Assembly (NCBI GenBank): GCA_963969345.1
Contig: OZ017770.1
Location: 8,689,246-8,753,245 of the forward strand
DNA from: Turbatrix aceti
Lineage: Eukaryota > Nematoda > Chromadorea > Rhabditida > Panagrolaimidae
Length of the DNA: 64,000 bases
Reading direction: 5' to 3'
Shown: positions 1 to 12,200 of the stretch, piece after piece
How positions within the stretch are numbered: the stretch's first letter is position 1
Layout: each line of letters opens with the position of its first letter
Notes under the pieces: model-generated
What the model was told of the DNA's origin: nothing
Databases searched by the model: none
What the model saw: the letters and a program-made list of their open reading frames with translations, nothing else
Translations under genes and position numbers: made by a program

Positions 1-822
1 TTTACAGTGCATTCCGAAACTACCTTACTTCCTCGTATGCTGTCGATGATTCGGAAATCCGCGATCTCTTTATCAAGGACGACAACGCTGTACGATTTTC
101 AATCAACGCAGTGAATGCGAAGGAAAAAGCGTCCAACATATCCAATGCTGTTTCAAACGGTCAATTCAAGTTTAAATACAACGGGGATATGTATAAAGCC
201 GAGCCGCAGACATGGTTCTTGCAGCAGATCCAGGAATCTCCACCTGAAGAGAGTCAGACTGGAACAATTGTATTTTGGGGTCAGTTTGCACTTTTTAGTA
301 AAGAAAAATATTGATGTTATTTTTTAGCGTTACTTGTCGCATCTGTCATCTTCGCGATCGTTATTCTGGCAGCCCTCAGCTGTGGATGTGTATGTTTTTA
401 TTTTTGTCACCTGTTTTTTTTGAAAAAACCCTGCCACTTTGTAGACATTCATCTCCAAGCGCAAAGTGCAGCACAAAGGCAGCACCGTGCGGGCGATATC
501 TCCTAGCCCATACGGACAGATATCGGCTTACGGTGCTCAAGGCGGGCACAGTCCGTCCCGGAGCACGGGAAATGTCTCTCAACATTCCCAACTTAATCAG
601 CGTAGAGGAACCAAAAAGGTAAGCATTTTTTTGAAACACAAGAAAAATTAATAATGCTTTTTTTAGCACATATTTTCAACAGATGACGTCAGCGCGATGC
701 GGCAAAACACGCTAAGTGGAAACAATAATCTTCTAACACCCGTGGCATCCATGAACTCTTCCGACGTCGGGCTGCATACTCAAGGCGGTCGAAGACCGAG
801 TCGGACAACACTGTACTACTAA
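1..822 (+). CDS. 3' end of a type I membrane protein (partial)
   Basis: This is the last part of a multi-exon gene that begins before the window. Exons by splice phase: up to 279, 328-389, 445-618 and 667-822 (stop TAA 820-822). The first exon gives an extracellular-looking segment rich in N, S and D. The second encodes a hydrophobic stretch (ALLVASVIFAIVILAAL) followed by a small Cys cluster, which reads as a transmembrane helix. The last two exons encode a cytoplasmic tail of about 110 residues that begins with basic residues (SKRK) and is rich in S, Q and G. All introns are 45-60 bases with good donors and acceptors and the phases agree. I do not recognise the family. A SEA-like or other juxtamembrane domain is possible but not shown. 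Confidence 0.7.
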
Positions 823-3800
823 ACAATATACTGTCGCTAAAAAAAAAGTTCGGGCCTGTTTCTCCCTTTCCCTTTCCCTTCTTGCTCAGAAAAACTTTGG
901 ATACGCTAACTATCATCGCCATATCGAAGAAAAAGAAAAAAATGAGTGAATGTTAATGGCACTGGTCTCACAAATTGTCTACCTGAAATGTTCCCTCGAT
1001 AAATCATTTTTAAATTAGTTTTTGCTCTGGCTCATTCCGTTCGACGCTATGGTCATTATGCGGGGAAAAAGTGTTGTCGAAGGGGATCGAATCTTCTTTT
1101 TTGAACTTTTTGCGACTGTTTTAACGATGCACAGTTATTATTTGACATTTGCACAAAAAATCGCTACAGACGTTGTTGACAAGTGTTTTTGTGAGTTTGG
1201 CGCGCGATTTTATTGTGCCACAAGCCATCTCATTAGCAAAGCGAATGAGTTGAAAACCATCTTCGTCGGTTACCCTTTTCCCGTCACGAGTGAGAGGCAA
1301 GACAAAAAGGGAAAGAAGAAGGAGATGGGAATGCCATGCTCTGCTCGTTTACCGCGGAAACAAGCCATCCTGTCAGTTTTATTGGACTTTCCGCCCTTCC
1401 GAAACCTCAAAAAGAAGTCTAAATGCTACCGTAACCACGTTTTCATCACACGACATGTCTGAAAACTGAAAAAAATAATAAAAGAAACAAATTTCCTTCA
1501 CCAAGTTAATTGCAAACAAGGGGCAATTTTTTAGCCGAGTTTTACGACTTGAGATCGTTCGCGATCGGGCGTCCCTGGCAACGGCCATTGACGCGAACGA
1601 GCAGCATAAACCAACAAAAGCATGAACTCCGGGTTAAATATTGCCATTGTATGATTAAATCGAACAAAAAACGATATATCACCGTTAAGAGAGAAGAAAA
1701 AGTCGGTTTGAGGCACCGAAAAGGATCATTAACAAAAAAAACGCGAGCGACGAACACCCTCACACGACCAATTGATTCCAATTTGACGTTAAGTTTTTTT
1801 GCATAAATTTATGGTGGCACAAGCTGAGTCGATGATTCGACACATCGGGGGTAAATGGCGATACAAAAGAGAGGTCATACTTGCTCCTGCCTAAAAGTCC
1901 GTTGCTGAACAGACCCATTTCAGCCAGCGAAATTTATTACCCCTGCAGGTGGCAGAACTTGATCGGCTCCGAGCCGATGCAAAGCAATCGCCTCACACAG
2001 CTCGGCTGTAAAATGGTCGTCGAAGAGGGGAGAACGACGCGAGCGAGAGAGAGAGAGAGACTGCTGATAATCTAGCTGTTTTTTGAGCGAGCTTCTGTTC
2101 CGGGAAAAAAAGGCCTTTTTTGTTTATTACTTATCGCCCTCCGAAAAAGGGCCTGGTCTGGTCTGGTCGCCATCGCGGTTGCTATCGCACTTTGTGTCAC
2201 CCATTTTTTCTTTTCCGATTCATTTTACTAGCATGAAAAGCCATTGAGCAAGGTTAATGTGTTCCAATAAAGGTACCATCTTTGTTCTTGCCGTCGCGGA
2301 CAAAAAATTTTTGCGTTTGTCTCCTCCCGCTTTTCTGTTTCGTTCTCTTTTCGTGTCAAAAAAAGATTTGCCTGAGCATTTGAGAACACCTATCTATCTG
2401 ATTGATTTGAATTTCAACCCTACCCACATTTAAGACACCAACGCAAGACGCAGCCATTTTTTTATCACCAAACAAAGTTTTCTAACTTCTGGACCAGCTT
2501 TTTTTTTCAATGATTTTTAACGACCGCCCGGCCGGGCCCTGCCAGCCCATTTAGACAGTCGAGTTTTACGTTGATTGTAGACGGGTCTTTTTTTGCACTT
2601 TTTGGTCTGTCTATACAAGCTCGCAGAGGAGGATAGACAGGCGCCGTCTTCCTTTACTATCAGTGTTCCATTTTTACATGTTTTTTGAGCGACTGCAAGG
2701 TTGCTTTAGTCTGACACGGTTTGGTATATATTCTGTTCGGGACCCGGTGGCGCGCGCTTTTCCCGCAACAGACCCCGCAACAAAATTTGTGGCAATTAGT
2801 ACAAATTCATAATAAATTTGTATTTTTCAACCTTTCTTGCAACTTTAATCTCTTAAGTTGCGTGCATTTTAGTTCCGTTTATTCTAGCTATTTCCCGTAA
2901 GTTCAGGTGTTTTTTTAATTTTTTTAAAAACTTTGTTCATGGCTGAGCCAGTTCATTCCAATCCCTGACACCTGCTCAGTACTTATAATATTACCCGTGT
3001 TTTTTTTGAATTTCTTTTCGGTTTAAAAAATTTGTATGTTGTCCACAAAGGCGTTCATTTGCCCTTTTCAGAGGTAAGTGCCTTTGTCTCAGCTTGGGTC
3101 ATTCGTGGTCGTCATCGGCTACGCGTTACCGAACCAACCGCCGCCCTCGATCACTACTATTGCTACCCGTGAGTGCTTTCATCCGCCCCGTTGTTCGGTG
3201 AGTCAAGTCAGAGACCATTTATATTGTCAATGGCATTTGGTGGGAGGGATTCTACCCTGGTGACAGACTGCTTGTTGCGCATACGATCATCATCAGTTGG
3301 GGGGCTCCTATAGGTAGGTAGCTCAAGCTGTCCTGTCCGCCCCTGACTGCGTGCGTAATTATCTCGATTAATTTTCCTTCTTTTCTGTCTCAAATCTTTT
3401 GTTTTGTTTAAAATTTGAACATATTTCAACAAAGTAAACTTATACCGTAAATTATAAAACTGGCGCGCTTTTTTGTGCCCCCCATAATGTTTTTTTTCTA
3501 CGTGCGCAAAAATATAAATTGAACAAAACTCTTGGGGACATCGACGATTGCCGAATAATTGGTCCTTGTATTAAAAAAAGTCTAAGGAATATGTTGAACA
3601 AAGATTTGTCAAAAAAGAAGGGTCGTCGTTTGGCTCTTAAGTTGAAATTGTGCGGCGAAGAATAAATTTATTTCGGTTTGATTTCTTTCCTCCCGTGGGT
3701 CCAAAAAACTTGATTTGGAATTCAAATGGTCGTTTTGTGACTTTAATTATGTAGAACAACTTTGGCGTAACGCTATCAGGCCATATGATTGTCCCCGACA

Positions 3801-6496
3801 AAAGGTCATTTTTTTTACTATTTATGTGAAGTCTCCTGCATATCATGTGTTCGTTCGACTGTTACGTTACGTTTATCTAAATTTGTCATTCACCATGTCT
3901 TTCGTTAATTCGTGTTCGCCCTATCGTAGTACTTGATCTATTTTTCGAATTTCAGAATAAGCCCAGTAACGGCTCCAAATACATTTAATTGTTTTACACT
4001 TTTTGCCTCCGCCAAAATAGAATGCGTGTCCTTCCAGTCTTTTTTTATCTCTGTCTTCTTCCCCCTTTTCCCTCACATGAGACCAGCCGCTACGCTGACA
4101 GCCAGCTACGCCGGTGGCAGCATCTTGTTCTCTTTGACGCGATGTAATGCGAACATCCGCCCCGCAGGGTGGTCGTCAGAAAGTGAGGGGAATTGTAAGG
4201 GAACCCGGGGAGAAGGGGTCTGAAGCGGAGAACACGCGTCTTAGTTTTTAGTTTTGCTGCCGCAGTCTGTGTCGCAGTTGTCGTGAGCGTTTTTTCGTTT
4301 TTGAGAGCTATCCAGTCTTTTTTTATGTCATACTGAATTTTTTTTTTTGGAAAGCAGCCGCCCTGCCTATCCTGCTACGCAACATGGGTGTTCTCTTTGC
4401 GTTGAATTTAAGACAACACGGACTCACTGTGTCGATAGTAGAGTTTTTGGAAGAAGGAACGCATCGTCGTTGTCGGTCGCTTGGGGGGGAGCAAAAATCG
4501 CGTAGACGACGACAACAGCCGAGGGGGCCTACGACGGGTTAAGAGTGTATTGCACCACGCAACAGCCCACCACCGCTGAATTCGTCGGCGGGTGTCGTTC
4601 GACCGCCTTTGTTCCGCTGTTCGCTCTCCTCTTCAGTCAGAGGAAGTATGAATTTCAACAGACGTTTTTTTTATTCGCCACTGTTTCGCTCAATCGACAC
4701 AGCCCGGGCGGCAGGCAGGCAGGCGGCAGGCAGAATGGGGGCTCGGGGCGTTCGCTTTTTGTTGCAAGCAAATCCAACACGTGGAAAAACATCATGCGAA
4801 CTTTTTTTGAAACACAGTTACCCAAATACAAAATTTATCTTGATGCTGCTTTTGGCGGCATCGGGGAATAAAAAAAACCGGACACGCAAAAAACATCTAG
4901 AAAAGGGCGATTGCATCGGAGAAAGAATACCAACGAAACCCCGCGTTCCGGTTAGCCACAAAATACTCACGCAAATGGGGTGGCAAAAAAATGAAACGAC
5001 ACTTGAAAAAACAATGGGTTTTGTTTTGTACCCATTACTGTCACCAATACATTTTTAGGGCTCCAGGCCCCTGAAGCACTACGATACTCTTATCTTGCCG
5101 TTCAGAGATGTTTAGTCTGGCTAGAATACCTTTTCTTGTTTGTTTTTTATTTTTTATATGTGTATTGGTGCGCTGTTATGATTCCCGCAACATGTTTACT
5201 AAATTGGATAGGGGGAGGGGGGGGCAGGTGCAGGCCGAACTCCTACTTTTTTATGGAGGTGGGGGGTCCTGTTCTGTCGGGTTTACGTCTGATACGATTA
5301 GTAAGTAGTACCCTCTATCGGATCAAACCTTCTTGCGTATTCTATTTTTTGTGCGATGATATCACATTACTAATGAGCCTCTGTAAAAAATAGGGGTTTT
5401 AAATAAAATTGAGTTCATTAAAACTTTTTCCTGAAGGTTGTGATGCATGCGTCTAATTTTTTCTTGAACAGGCGTTTTTTGTGTTCTATACTGCAGTCAG
5501 TCTTTGCTCCACCCCGTCTATTATTGTTACTGCCACCAATGCAGAGATGTAGCATTCACTGATTGTCCAAAAAACATCTGCTGGATGGTATTAGAGGCTA
5601 ATTGATGCCGTCAAAAAGGGGTACCCAGTCTGCGCACTGCACAGTACGGTGTGACGATGTCGTCAAACTAATATGTATTTTTATCTTGACCTGTCGCACG
5701 ACGGCTGCTGCCGGTTGCATAGATGTTTTTTTTGTTCATTTTATTTTTTTGACATTGAGCGTAACGATCAAATTTTTGATTCTTCCATTTTTTGTCTTGC
5801 CCCCTCGTAAAAATCGGCAAAATGATTGCCCCGGGGTCGTAAAAAGCGGTCTTTCGTGTCTGTTATCATGGTCTTGTCAAGTTGTTTTTTTTTCTTTTTT
5901 CCTTGGTATAGATAAAAAAAGTAGCGAGATGCATCGAGGTCGTAAACGCAAAGTACGCTTAGCTTTATCAATTCCAATTCCTTCTCGACTGTCGGCGTAT
6001 CACCGTTCATCGACGTCCGACTCCCCCCGGCGTCGACAGACCACCGGTAGTTTGACTTTGATGCGATTTCTCGGACCCTTTTTCATCCCAATCTTTCGTC
6101 CCGTCCCCGTCTACTGACAGATGATAAGACGAGCTGAATGCAATCATGTGAGTAAAAAAAAACTTGAAAATCCTTAGCAACGACACCTTTGGCGATCATC
6201 GAATGACTGACTGACTAACTGACTGGGGTCATTTGTAAAATGCAGGGGGACTGACTGAGATACATATCCGATGTCGGTAGGGGTAAAAGGGCTGTTCTGG
6301 CCCGCCTGTCATTTCTTCTTCTTTTTCGTGTTTTTTCGACAACTTTGTTGGATGTTGGTTGGCGTCTCGGCTGGCAGTGATTTTTTGTGGTGCTTTCAGT
6401 CTCTATCTTACCAGTTGTAAGGGAGAGCAGTGACTTATTGGTAGCACTACCCCACATATAAGTAACAACCTTGAAGGCAGAATAAAATAGCAGCAG

Positions 6497-6498
6497 CC

Positions 6499-6529
<31 letters not shown>

Positions 6530-6532
6530 GCA
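6497..6532. repeat. CGG/GCG trinucleotide tract
   Basis: A nearly perfect run of CGG/GGC triplets, grading into CAG triplets, in otherwise A/T-rich non-coding DNA. It would read as poly-Ala or poly-Arg in chance frames, but no exon structure surrounds it, so it is treated as a microsatellite. Confidence 0.8.
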
Positions 6533-7308
6533 CGGCCACTTGGAAAGGAAAGGGAAGGGCATCTCGTTGACACACAGAGAGCAGACAAAAGAGGCCCCCG
6601 CTTTGCAGGCGTTTTTTTCGACCATCCGGAAAAGGGCGTCACTCTTCTGACAGCTTTTTTTTAACCGTCTGACGCCACTCGTATATGCCATTTTTACCCG
6701 TCATTGAAACAAAAAATGGGGTTTTGAATGTTTTTTTATAAGGAAGGGATTGTCTGCAGATTGAGTGAAGGGAAGGGTGGGGGCAGAGACGGTAGGCCCA
6801 CGAAAAGGAAGCATGTACCGGACAAATGCCCTCATTTCATGTAACTATCGTTGAAAAAAACGAGCATGAAGCATCCATCGTTTGTCTTATTGTCTTTACC
6901 ACGGCTTTATGGTACCAGTATTTTTTTTGCTGAAATTGCCACATCTCTTTTATTCGTTTTGTCGAATGTTTGTTTTTTATTTACATACCCTTAATTTAAC
7001 ACTTTTTGAAACAAATGTCTATCTTTTCGGTTGAAATTTTTATCCGGGCATTGTCCGTCGGGAGTAGACACAAATTAGAAGACCTTTTTTCGCATTCAAT
7101 TGCAACCTGACTGACTTCAGGTAATCTTTTCTGGGGCCTCTGACATTCCTGACACTGATGAATGATACCCCTCTCCGGGGCAATAGAGATGTTTTTTGCA
7201 CTTCTATATCACAGGTGTCGTCAATTTCAAACCCATCTGAATATCAATCATTTTCTCCACGGATCAATTTCCGTGGGGTTGGTTGGCGTACGAACGTGGT
7301 GGGTGCTG

Positions 7309-7378
7309 TTGCCGCTGCTCCTGCTCCTCCTGCTGCTACTACTACTGCTGTTGCTGCTGCTGCTGCTGCTGCTGCTGT
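7309..7378. repeat. CTG/CTC/CTA trinucleotide tract
   Basis: About 70 bases of CTG-type triplets: an interrupted first half (CTC, CTA variants), then eight or so pure CTG units near 7350-7377. It creates a long artificial poly-Leu frame on the plus strand and a poly-Ser frame on the minus strand. No credible exon is attached to either. Confidence 0.85.
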
Positions 7379-8690
7379 CCGTACTCAACCAAACCAACTT
7401 GACTAACGCAGTTATTTTCAGTTCTTTTTTAAAATTCTTTTGCATTACGTCTCGCCCAAAAGATATCAAAACTCTCTACACTCGCACAGTTCTCTCTTGT
7501 ATCAGTTCAGACCACATTAAAAAATTGACAATAATGAATGCTGATGCTACGATTGCATTGATAGCTACCATAACGTTTAATAGGTATAGTAGATGCGAAC
7601 AAAAAAAAGTGTCTTTAATCAAACGAGGGGCATGTATATATTAAATGACTGCTGCACAACACAACGTGAAAAAAAACGCCTGCACTAAACATGGAAAAAG
7701 TGTCGAACCAGTTGTTTTACTTTTTAACATTTGATTGTACTCATCAGTGGCAGTTGGTATGCGAGCTCGAAACCAGACCGATGGTCATGATTAAAAGGTG
7801 TGAGAAAATAGGATTTTTCGTAATCATTTAAATCTACGCTGCGTGTGATATATGTATTCTTTTTTCATTGTTCAGCTTAGTTTTGAATTTGGCGAAAATA
7901 GATCTCCGTTTTGTAGTCGTACTATATGCGTGTTAACAGTGCGTCATTATAAAATACAAGGCTAAAGGGGGGGCCCCCTACGGGGGCCCCAGGAAGGGAA
8001 AAGGAAGGAAGGGGAAGGCAAGGTAAAGGTATCAAGGAAGGATCAGAAGGATCGTAAAATCGAAAAGGATCGTTTATCGTTTTGTTGTTTATTTTCTTTT
8101 TGCCCGTTTTTCGTTTATCTTTTGCCGATCATAATTTTACCGATAGAAAATAATTATTTTTTGTTATTATCTTTTAGAATAACCGATAATTTGCATATTA
8201 TCAAAATCAGATCAAATACATATAATCGTTTTTTGACCCGCTTTAAAAATATTGGAATACATAAATACAATGGGGGCCCCTTTGGGGCCCCATGTAATTT
8301 GTTTGACGCTTTTGTAAAACATAAGTAATAATGTTGCTTTTCAATATCGCGCATCTTTCGCCATCGCCTAATAAATCCTCGCCCGCTGCAATCGCTTATT
8401 GACCCGTTTCAAAGCATAACACCAAACACAAAAAAATATTCAAAGAATATGTACTAACACTAACACTGGGGCCCAGGAAAAATAGCAATTTAACAAAAAT
8501 CATAAAATTATGTGATACATAAATCATCAAAATTAATAACAACAATCTCTTGTTTTGCCATCTTTCGCCATCACCCAATCGCCCACTGTCACCGCCGTTG
8601 CGGTTCTCTCGACTGATGGCATGTGCGCCGTCCGTCTCTGCACCCGCTGTCTGTTCCGCCCACTCACCATGGATTTCATTTTCTGAGAGA

Positions 8691-8959
8691 TCAAAAAATT
8701 GAATTATTCAAATTAATTTTTAAAATGTTGAAAAAATGTTTTTCATACGCAGCAAAAAATGTCAATGCTATTGATATCACATTTGCCCCTACCCCAGTAT
8801 CTAGCAAAAATTATTTTTTTTTAAATCAAAAATTCAAATTTGTTCATTTTTGATTTTTGATTGTCAAATGACCCATCATTATGATTGCCTATTTCCGAGG
8901 AATTCAAAAATATTTTTTTCAACATTTTTAAAATTAATTTAACAGAATCATTTTTTTGT
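8691..8959. repeat. Imperfect inverted repeat, possible MITE remnant
   Basis: The left arm at about 8691-8736 and the right arm at about 8914-8959 are reverse complements with roughly 80 percent identity. They share the core AAATTAATTTT(A)AAATGTTGAAAAAA, quoted here as a pattern. The spacer is about 180 bases. No convincing target-site duplication was found, so the mobile-element call is tentative. Confidence 0.45.
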
Positions 8960-9255
8960 CTTACGCAATCGTCCGCGCGCTATCGCTCGCTCGCTCACAC
9001 TCACCCACTTGACCCTGCGCGCCGCCTCCTCCCTCTATCGCGCTTTCGCCATTGACTATTTTGACAATTATGATAAAGCGTGCATTATCTTTTTCAAATC
9101 AATGGCTCCGGACCTAATGGCCCGCCAAACCGTTATCAGCGTAAAATTTGGATTTTATCGAATATACATACCGTAAAATTAAAATTGTGTCTTTGTAAAA
9201 ACACCTTACTATATAGAGAGGTAACAGAATGAAATTACACTCTTTTTTTTTCAGA

Positions 9256-12200
9256 ATCTACAGTTGATGACTGCCAGGAATGAATGATGATGGAAACATC
9301 CAAGTGCACATCGGTCGAAGACCTCACACAGTCCATAGAGCATGACCATCTCAAGCCAAGGATTAAATCTCAGTACTCTTCATCGTCTTCGCTGTCTTCA
9401 ACATCGTCATCGTCGGCGTCTTCCAGCGGCTTCGAAAGCGGCTGTGAAGGTTCGTTGACACGAACTTGCTCCCAAGATTCTTTCTTGGCGTCATTCCTAA
9501 GCCAATCTGCTGTCGGTGAGTAATTTTTTTGTTCAAACAATTTTTTTTGATAAAGATAATTACATACACGAATTTTAGACGACAGCAGAGATGAGAGTGA
9601 TGCGAACGACAAAGACGAGAGCTTCGTTCCCATCGATGCTCTTGCAGGAGCGCGACAGGCGTCTGGAAGGCCTTCCGCGTCTGGAGTGCTCTTTATTTCT
9701 GACCTCGCAACATCGGCTGCCAAGCAGCAACCGGAACGACCGATCTCACGGAAGCGTTCGTCGTCGTGCGAAGCTTCATGCAATCCCGAACCAAGTTCGC
9801 AAAGTCTACCCCTAAGAGACGTTAAAATTGAACCATCTGATGCTAAACCTGTGATGCAGCCAGGCTTTCTCCTTCGACCACCCGGCTCGCAGTTTTGTTT
9901 TCCGCCAGCTTTAAACGTGAACGCTACCGGGCTTCGGTCAACAAATGCTCGACAACCGAGTCCCGTCCTAGATGCGTAAGTTTACTTTTCTCTTTTTTTA
10001 CCCCAGACTGTCTCGTTCGCATCTGCACTGTTCCTCATTTTTACCCTCTCTGTTCTTTCCTCAAGTCGACCTATGTGTGGCCTATGCGTGGTTTTTTTCA
10101 CACAGACGAGACACTGCTTCTTATTCGACAAATTCAAGTCGAAATGGATTCTTCGGGGTTGCACTCAAGTTTCACCGCGATCTGGGTCGTTTTGGCTTAT
10201 TCAAAAAAAAGCTTTGAGGTTGGGCGGGGAAGCAAAGGGGTTTATGTAAGAAGAACACATACGAGATGCTCTAGGAACGCTTTTTACCTGTTCCTTTTCA
10301 ACTTATAAAATTTCTTTTTCCAGATATTTTCGCCTGTCAAAGCTACCATATCCTGCCGGTCCCTCACTTCGTCCATCACCGCTTGCTGCTCCATTTCCCC
10401 GACGTAAGTATTTTTCATACACAAACTCTTATTTTTTTTATACCTTCCCCATTACCCGTTGGTACCTCTTTCTTGCTACATTTTGTTTAGAGGCTATTAT
10501 TTTAGTGTGGCATTTATACACTTGGGTTGGGGAGGGAGTAAATGTCACACAGAAGCGCTCAATGTGGTCTCACTGATGTTCCGCCACTCAATTTGCAGGT
10601 CCTCTTTATCTTAATTCATATACGCGTCGTTATCCACGTTTTTTTTTTATTTGTCCAGACAGTTGCCACTCCTGACGAAAGTTAATTGATAGCCAAAAGT
10701 TCAATTTTTGTTTTCCAGCTCTCTATCTCTCTGCCTGTCTCTTGGACGGGATAAGGGGGAGGGAGCATGATTGGGACGAACGCTTTTTCTGTCACCTATT
10801 GTGTAAAAAAAGCTATTTTTCTCGCAATTCTGCATTGTGAAGATCTTCTTCCCGAATTCTTGCTCCGGAACGTTTTTTCCCCCTTTTTTTTGTCATTCTT
10901 GTTTTTTTGAGGGGGTGAATGGTTTTCTTAGTTTGCCGAACTCACGAAAAGTCACTGGTTCATTAGTGCGGGACACGTTAAACTTCGAAATTGTAGTGTC
11001 TGGCTGGCGCACGGAACGCAAGAGCGAAAAAAATGGCTTTCCTAATTACCCTCTTTTTGAAGTGCAACGTTGGAAAGTACGTTCGTGCCACCGGTATCGA
11101 GGTTCGGCTACAAAATTCACCCTTTCTCTCTCTCCTTTATCAAAATAAGGGGCAATTGTTACGCACGAACAAAAAAAAAACTTTTTTTGTTTTCTGTCGG
11201 CCAAATTAAAAATTTGTAGCGGTTGTTAAAAAGAACTACAATATCCCCCTGCTGATATTAAGTACAATGATGAATTAAATATTATTATATTGCCTGGGGT
11301 CTACACGTTCACGTACGCATTTTATTACCATTCTTTTTTTTTATTTCATGACCGTGTAATAATACACAGCACACGCCTGCGTTCGTTGTTGTCCTGTCCT
11401 GTCCCATGGCCTATTTTTTCCATCTTTTCTCCTACCAAAACAAAAAATGCTTTACGGCCACCAAAAAAATTGTATGTGTAGTTGTAGTGATGTGCGCTAC
11501 TGCGACCACGAACAGACAGAAGAAAAAAAACAAGCGCTGAAAAAAAAATGTTCCTCTTGTGCTTAAAAAAAATTTTTGTGAACGCTTTCAACTTTGTTGA
11601 AAAAACTTTAGCCCACCCGGAATGCGTCGAATATTCTGTCTCTCGCTCTTGCTTTTTCTCTCATAGCCTTGGAGTGAAATAAAATATGCGCACTTTTTTT
11701 GACGAACACACTCAAAAGTTGTCGGAAAAGAAAAAAATATATTGTCACGTAGCTACCGCACCCCACCAACCCCCCTTTCACGTACCCTCTCCTGCCCCCT
11801 CTCCCTATTTTTGTATGCAGAATTTGGACTAAAGAGTGTATTACAAGATTTTTTTTCTTCCTTTTTTGGGGGGACAATTTTTTTATTCTTTATCTTTTAT
11901 CTGCAATTATCTTTTTTTATTTTTTTTTCTTAACGCGAAAATAAAAATTGTCTGATTAGCTTATTTTAATTCCTACAAAAAAAATTTTTGATCCGGTAAA
12001 TGGTCTAAAAAATATGTTAATGATCCAGGTGTTGAATGTTTCTAATTTTGACCATATGACTTGGACATCTGGTGTTCCTATCCTATTGCTACCGGTTTTA
12101 AATAGCAGCGGGCAGGGTTGTTTGTTGCAATCGTTTTTTACCCTTTTGGGACAAACATTTGGCGTCACTTTTAGAGTGTCTGCACTTCTTGGCTTCACGA

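Larger units (their letters stand above)
823..9255. other. Long non-coding region upstream of the GLI/TRA-1-like gene
   Basis: About 8.4 kb with only short spurious frames, many of them low-complexity. It holds A/T homopolymer runs, a GA run near 2044-2060, CGG and CTG trinucleotide tracts, GGGGCCC palindromes, a purine-rich AAGG tract near 7990-8050 and an inverted repeat around 8691-8959. It probably contains the 3' UTR of the upstream gene and 5' regulatory DNA or non-coding exons of the downstream zinc-finger gene. No tRNA, rRNA or spliced-leader RNA was recognised. Confidence 0.6.

Noticed and set aside
7162..7469. Long poly-Leu (plus) and poly-Ser (minus) reading frames
   Set aside because: Both are products of the CTG triplet tract; there is no exon structure, signal or conserved flank.
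10837..11148. 103-residue plus-strand frame in the long GLI/TRA-1 intron
   Set aside because: No acceptor/donor pair in the right phase, and a composition typical of non-coding DNA here.
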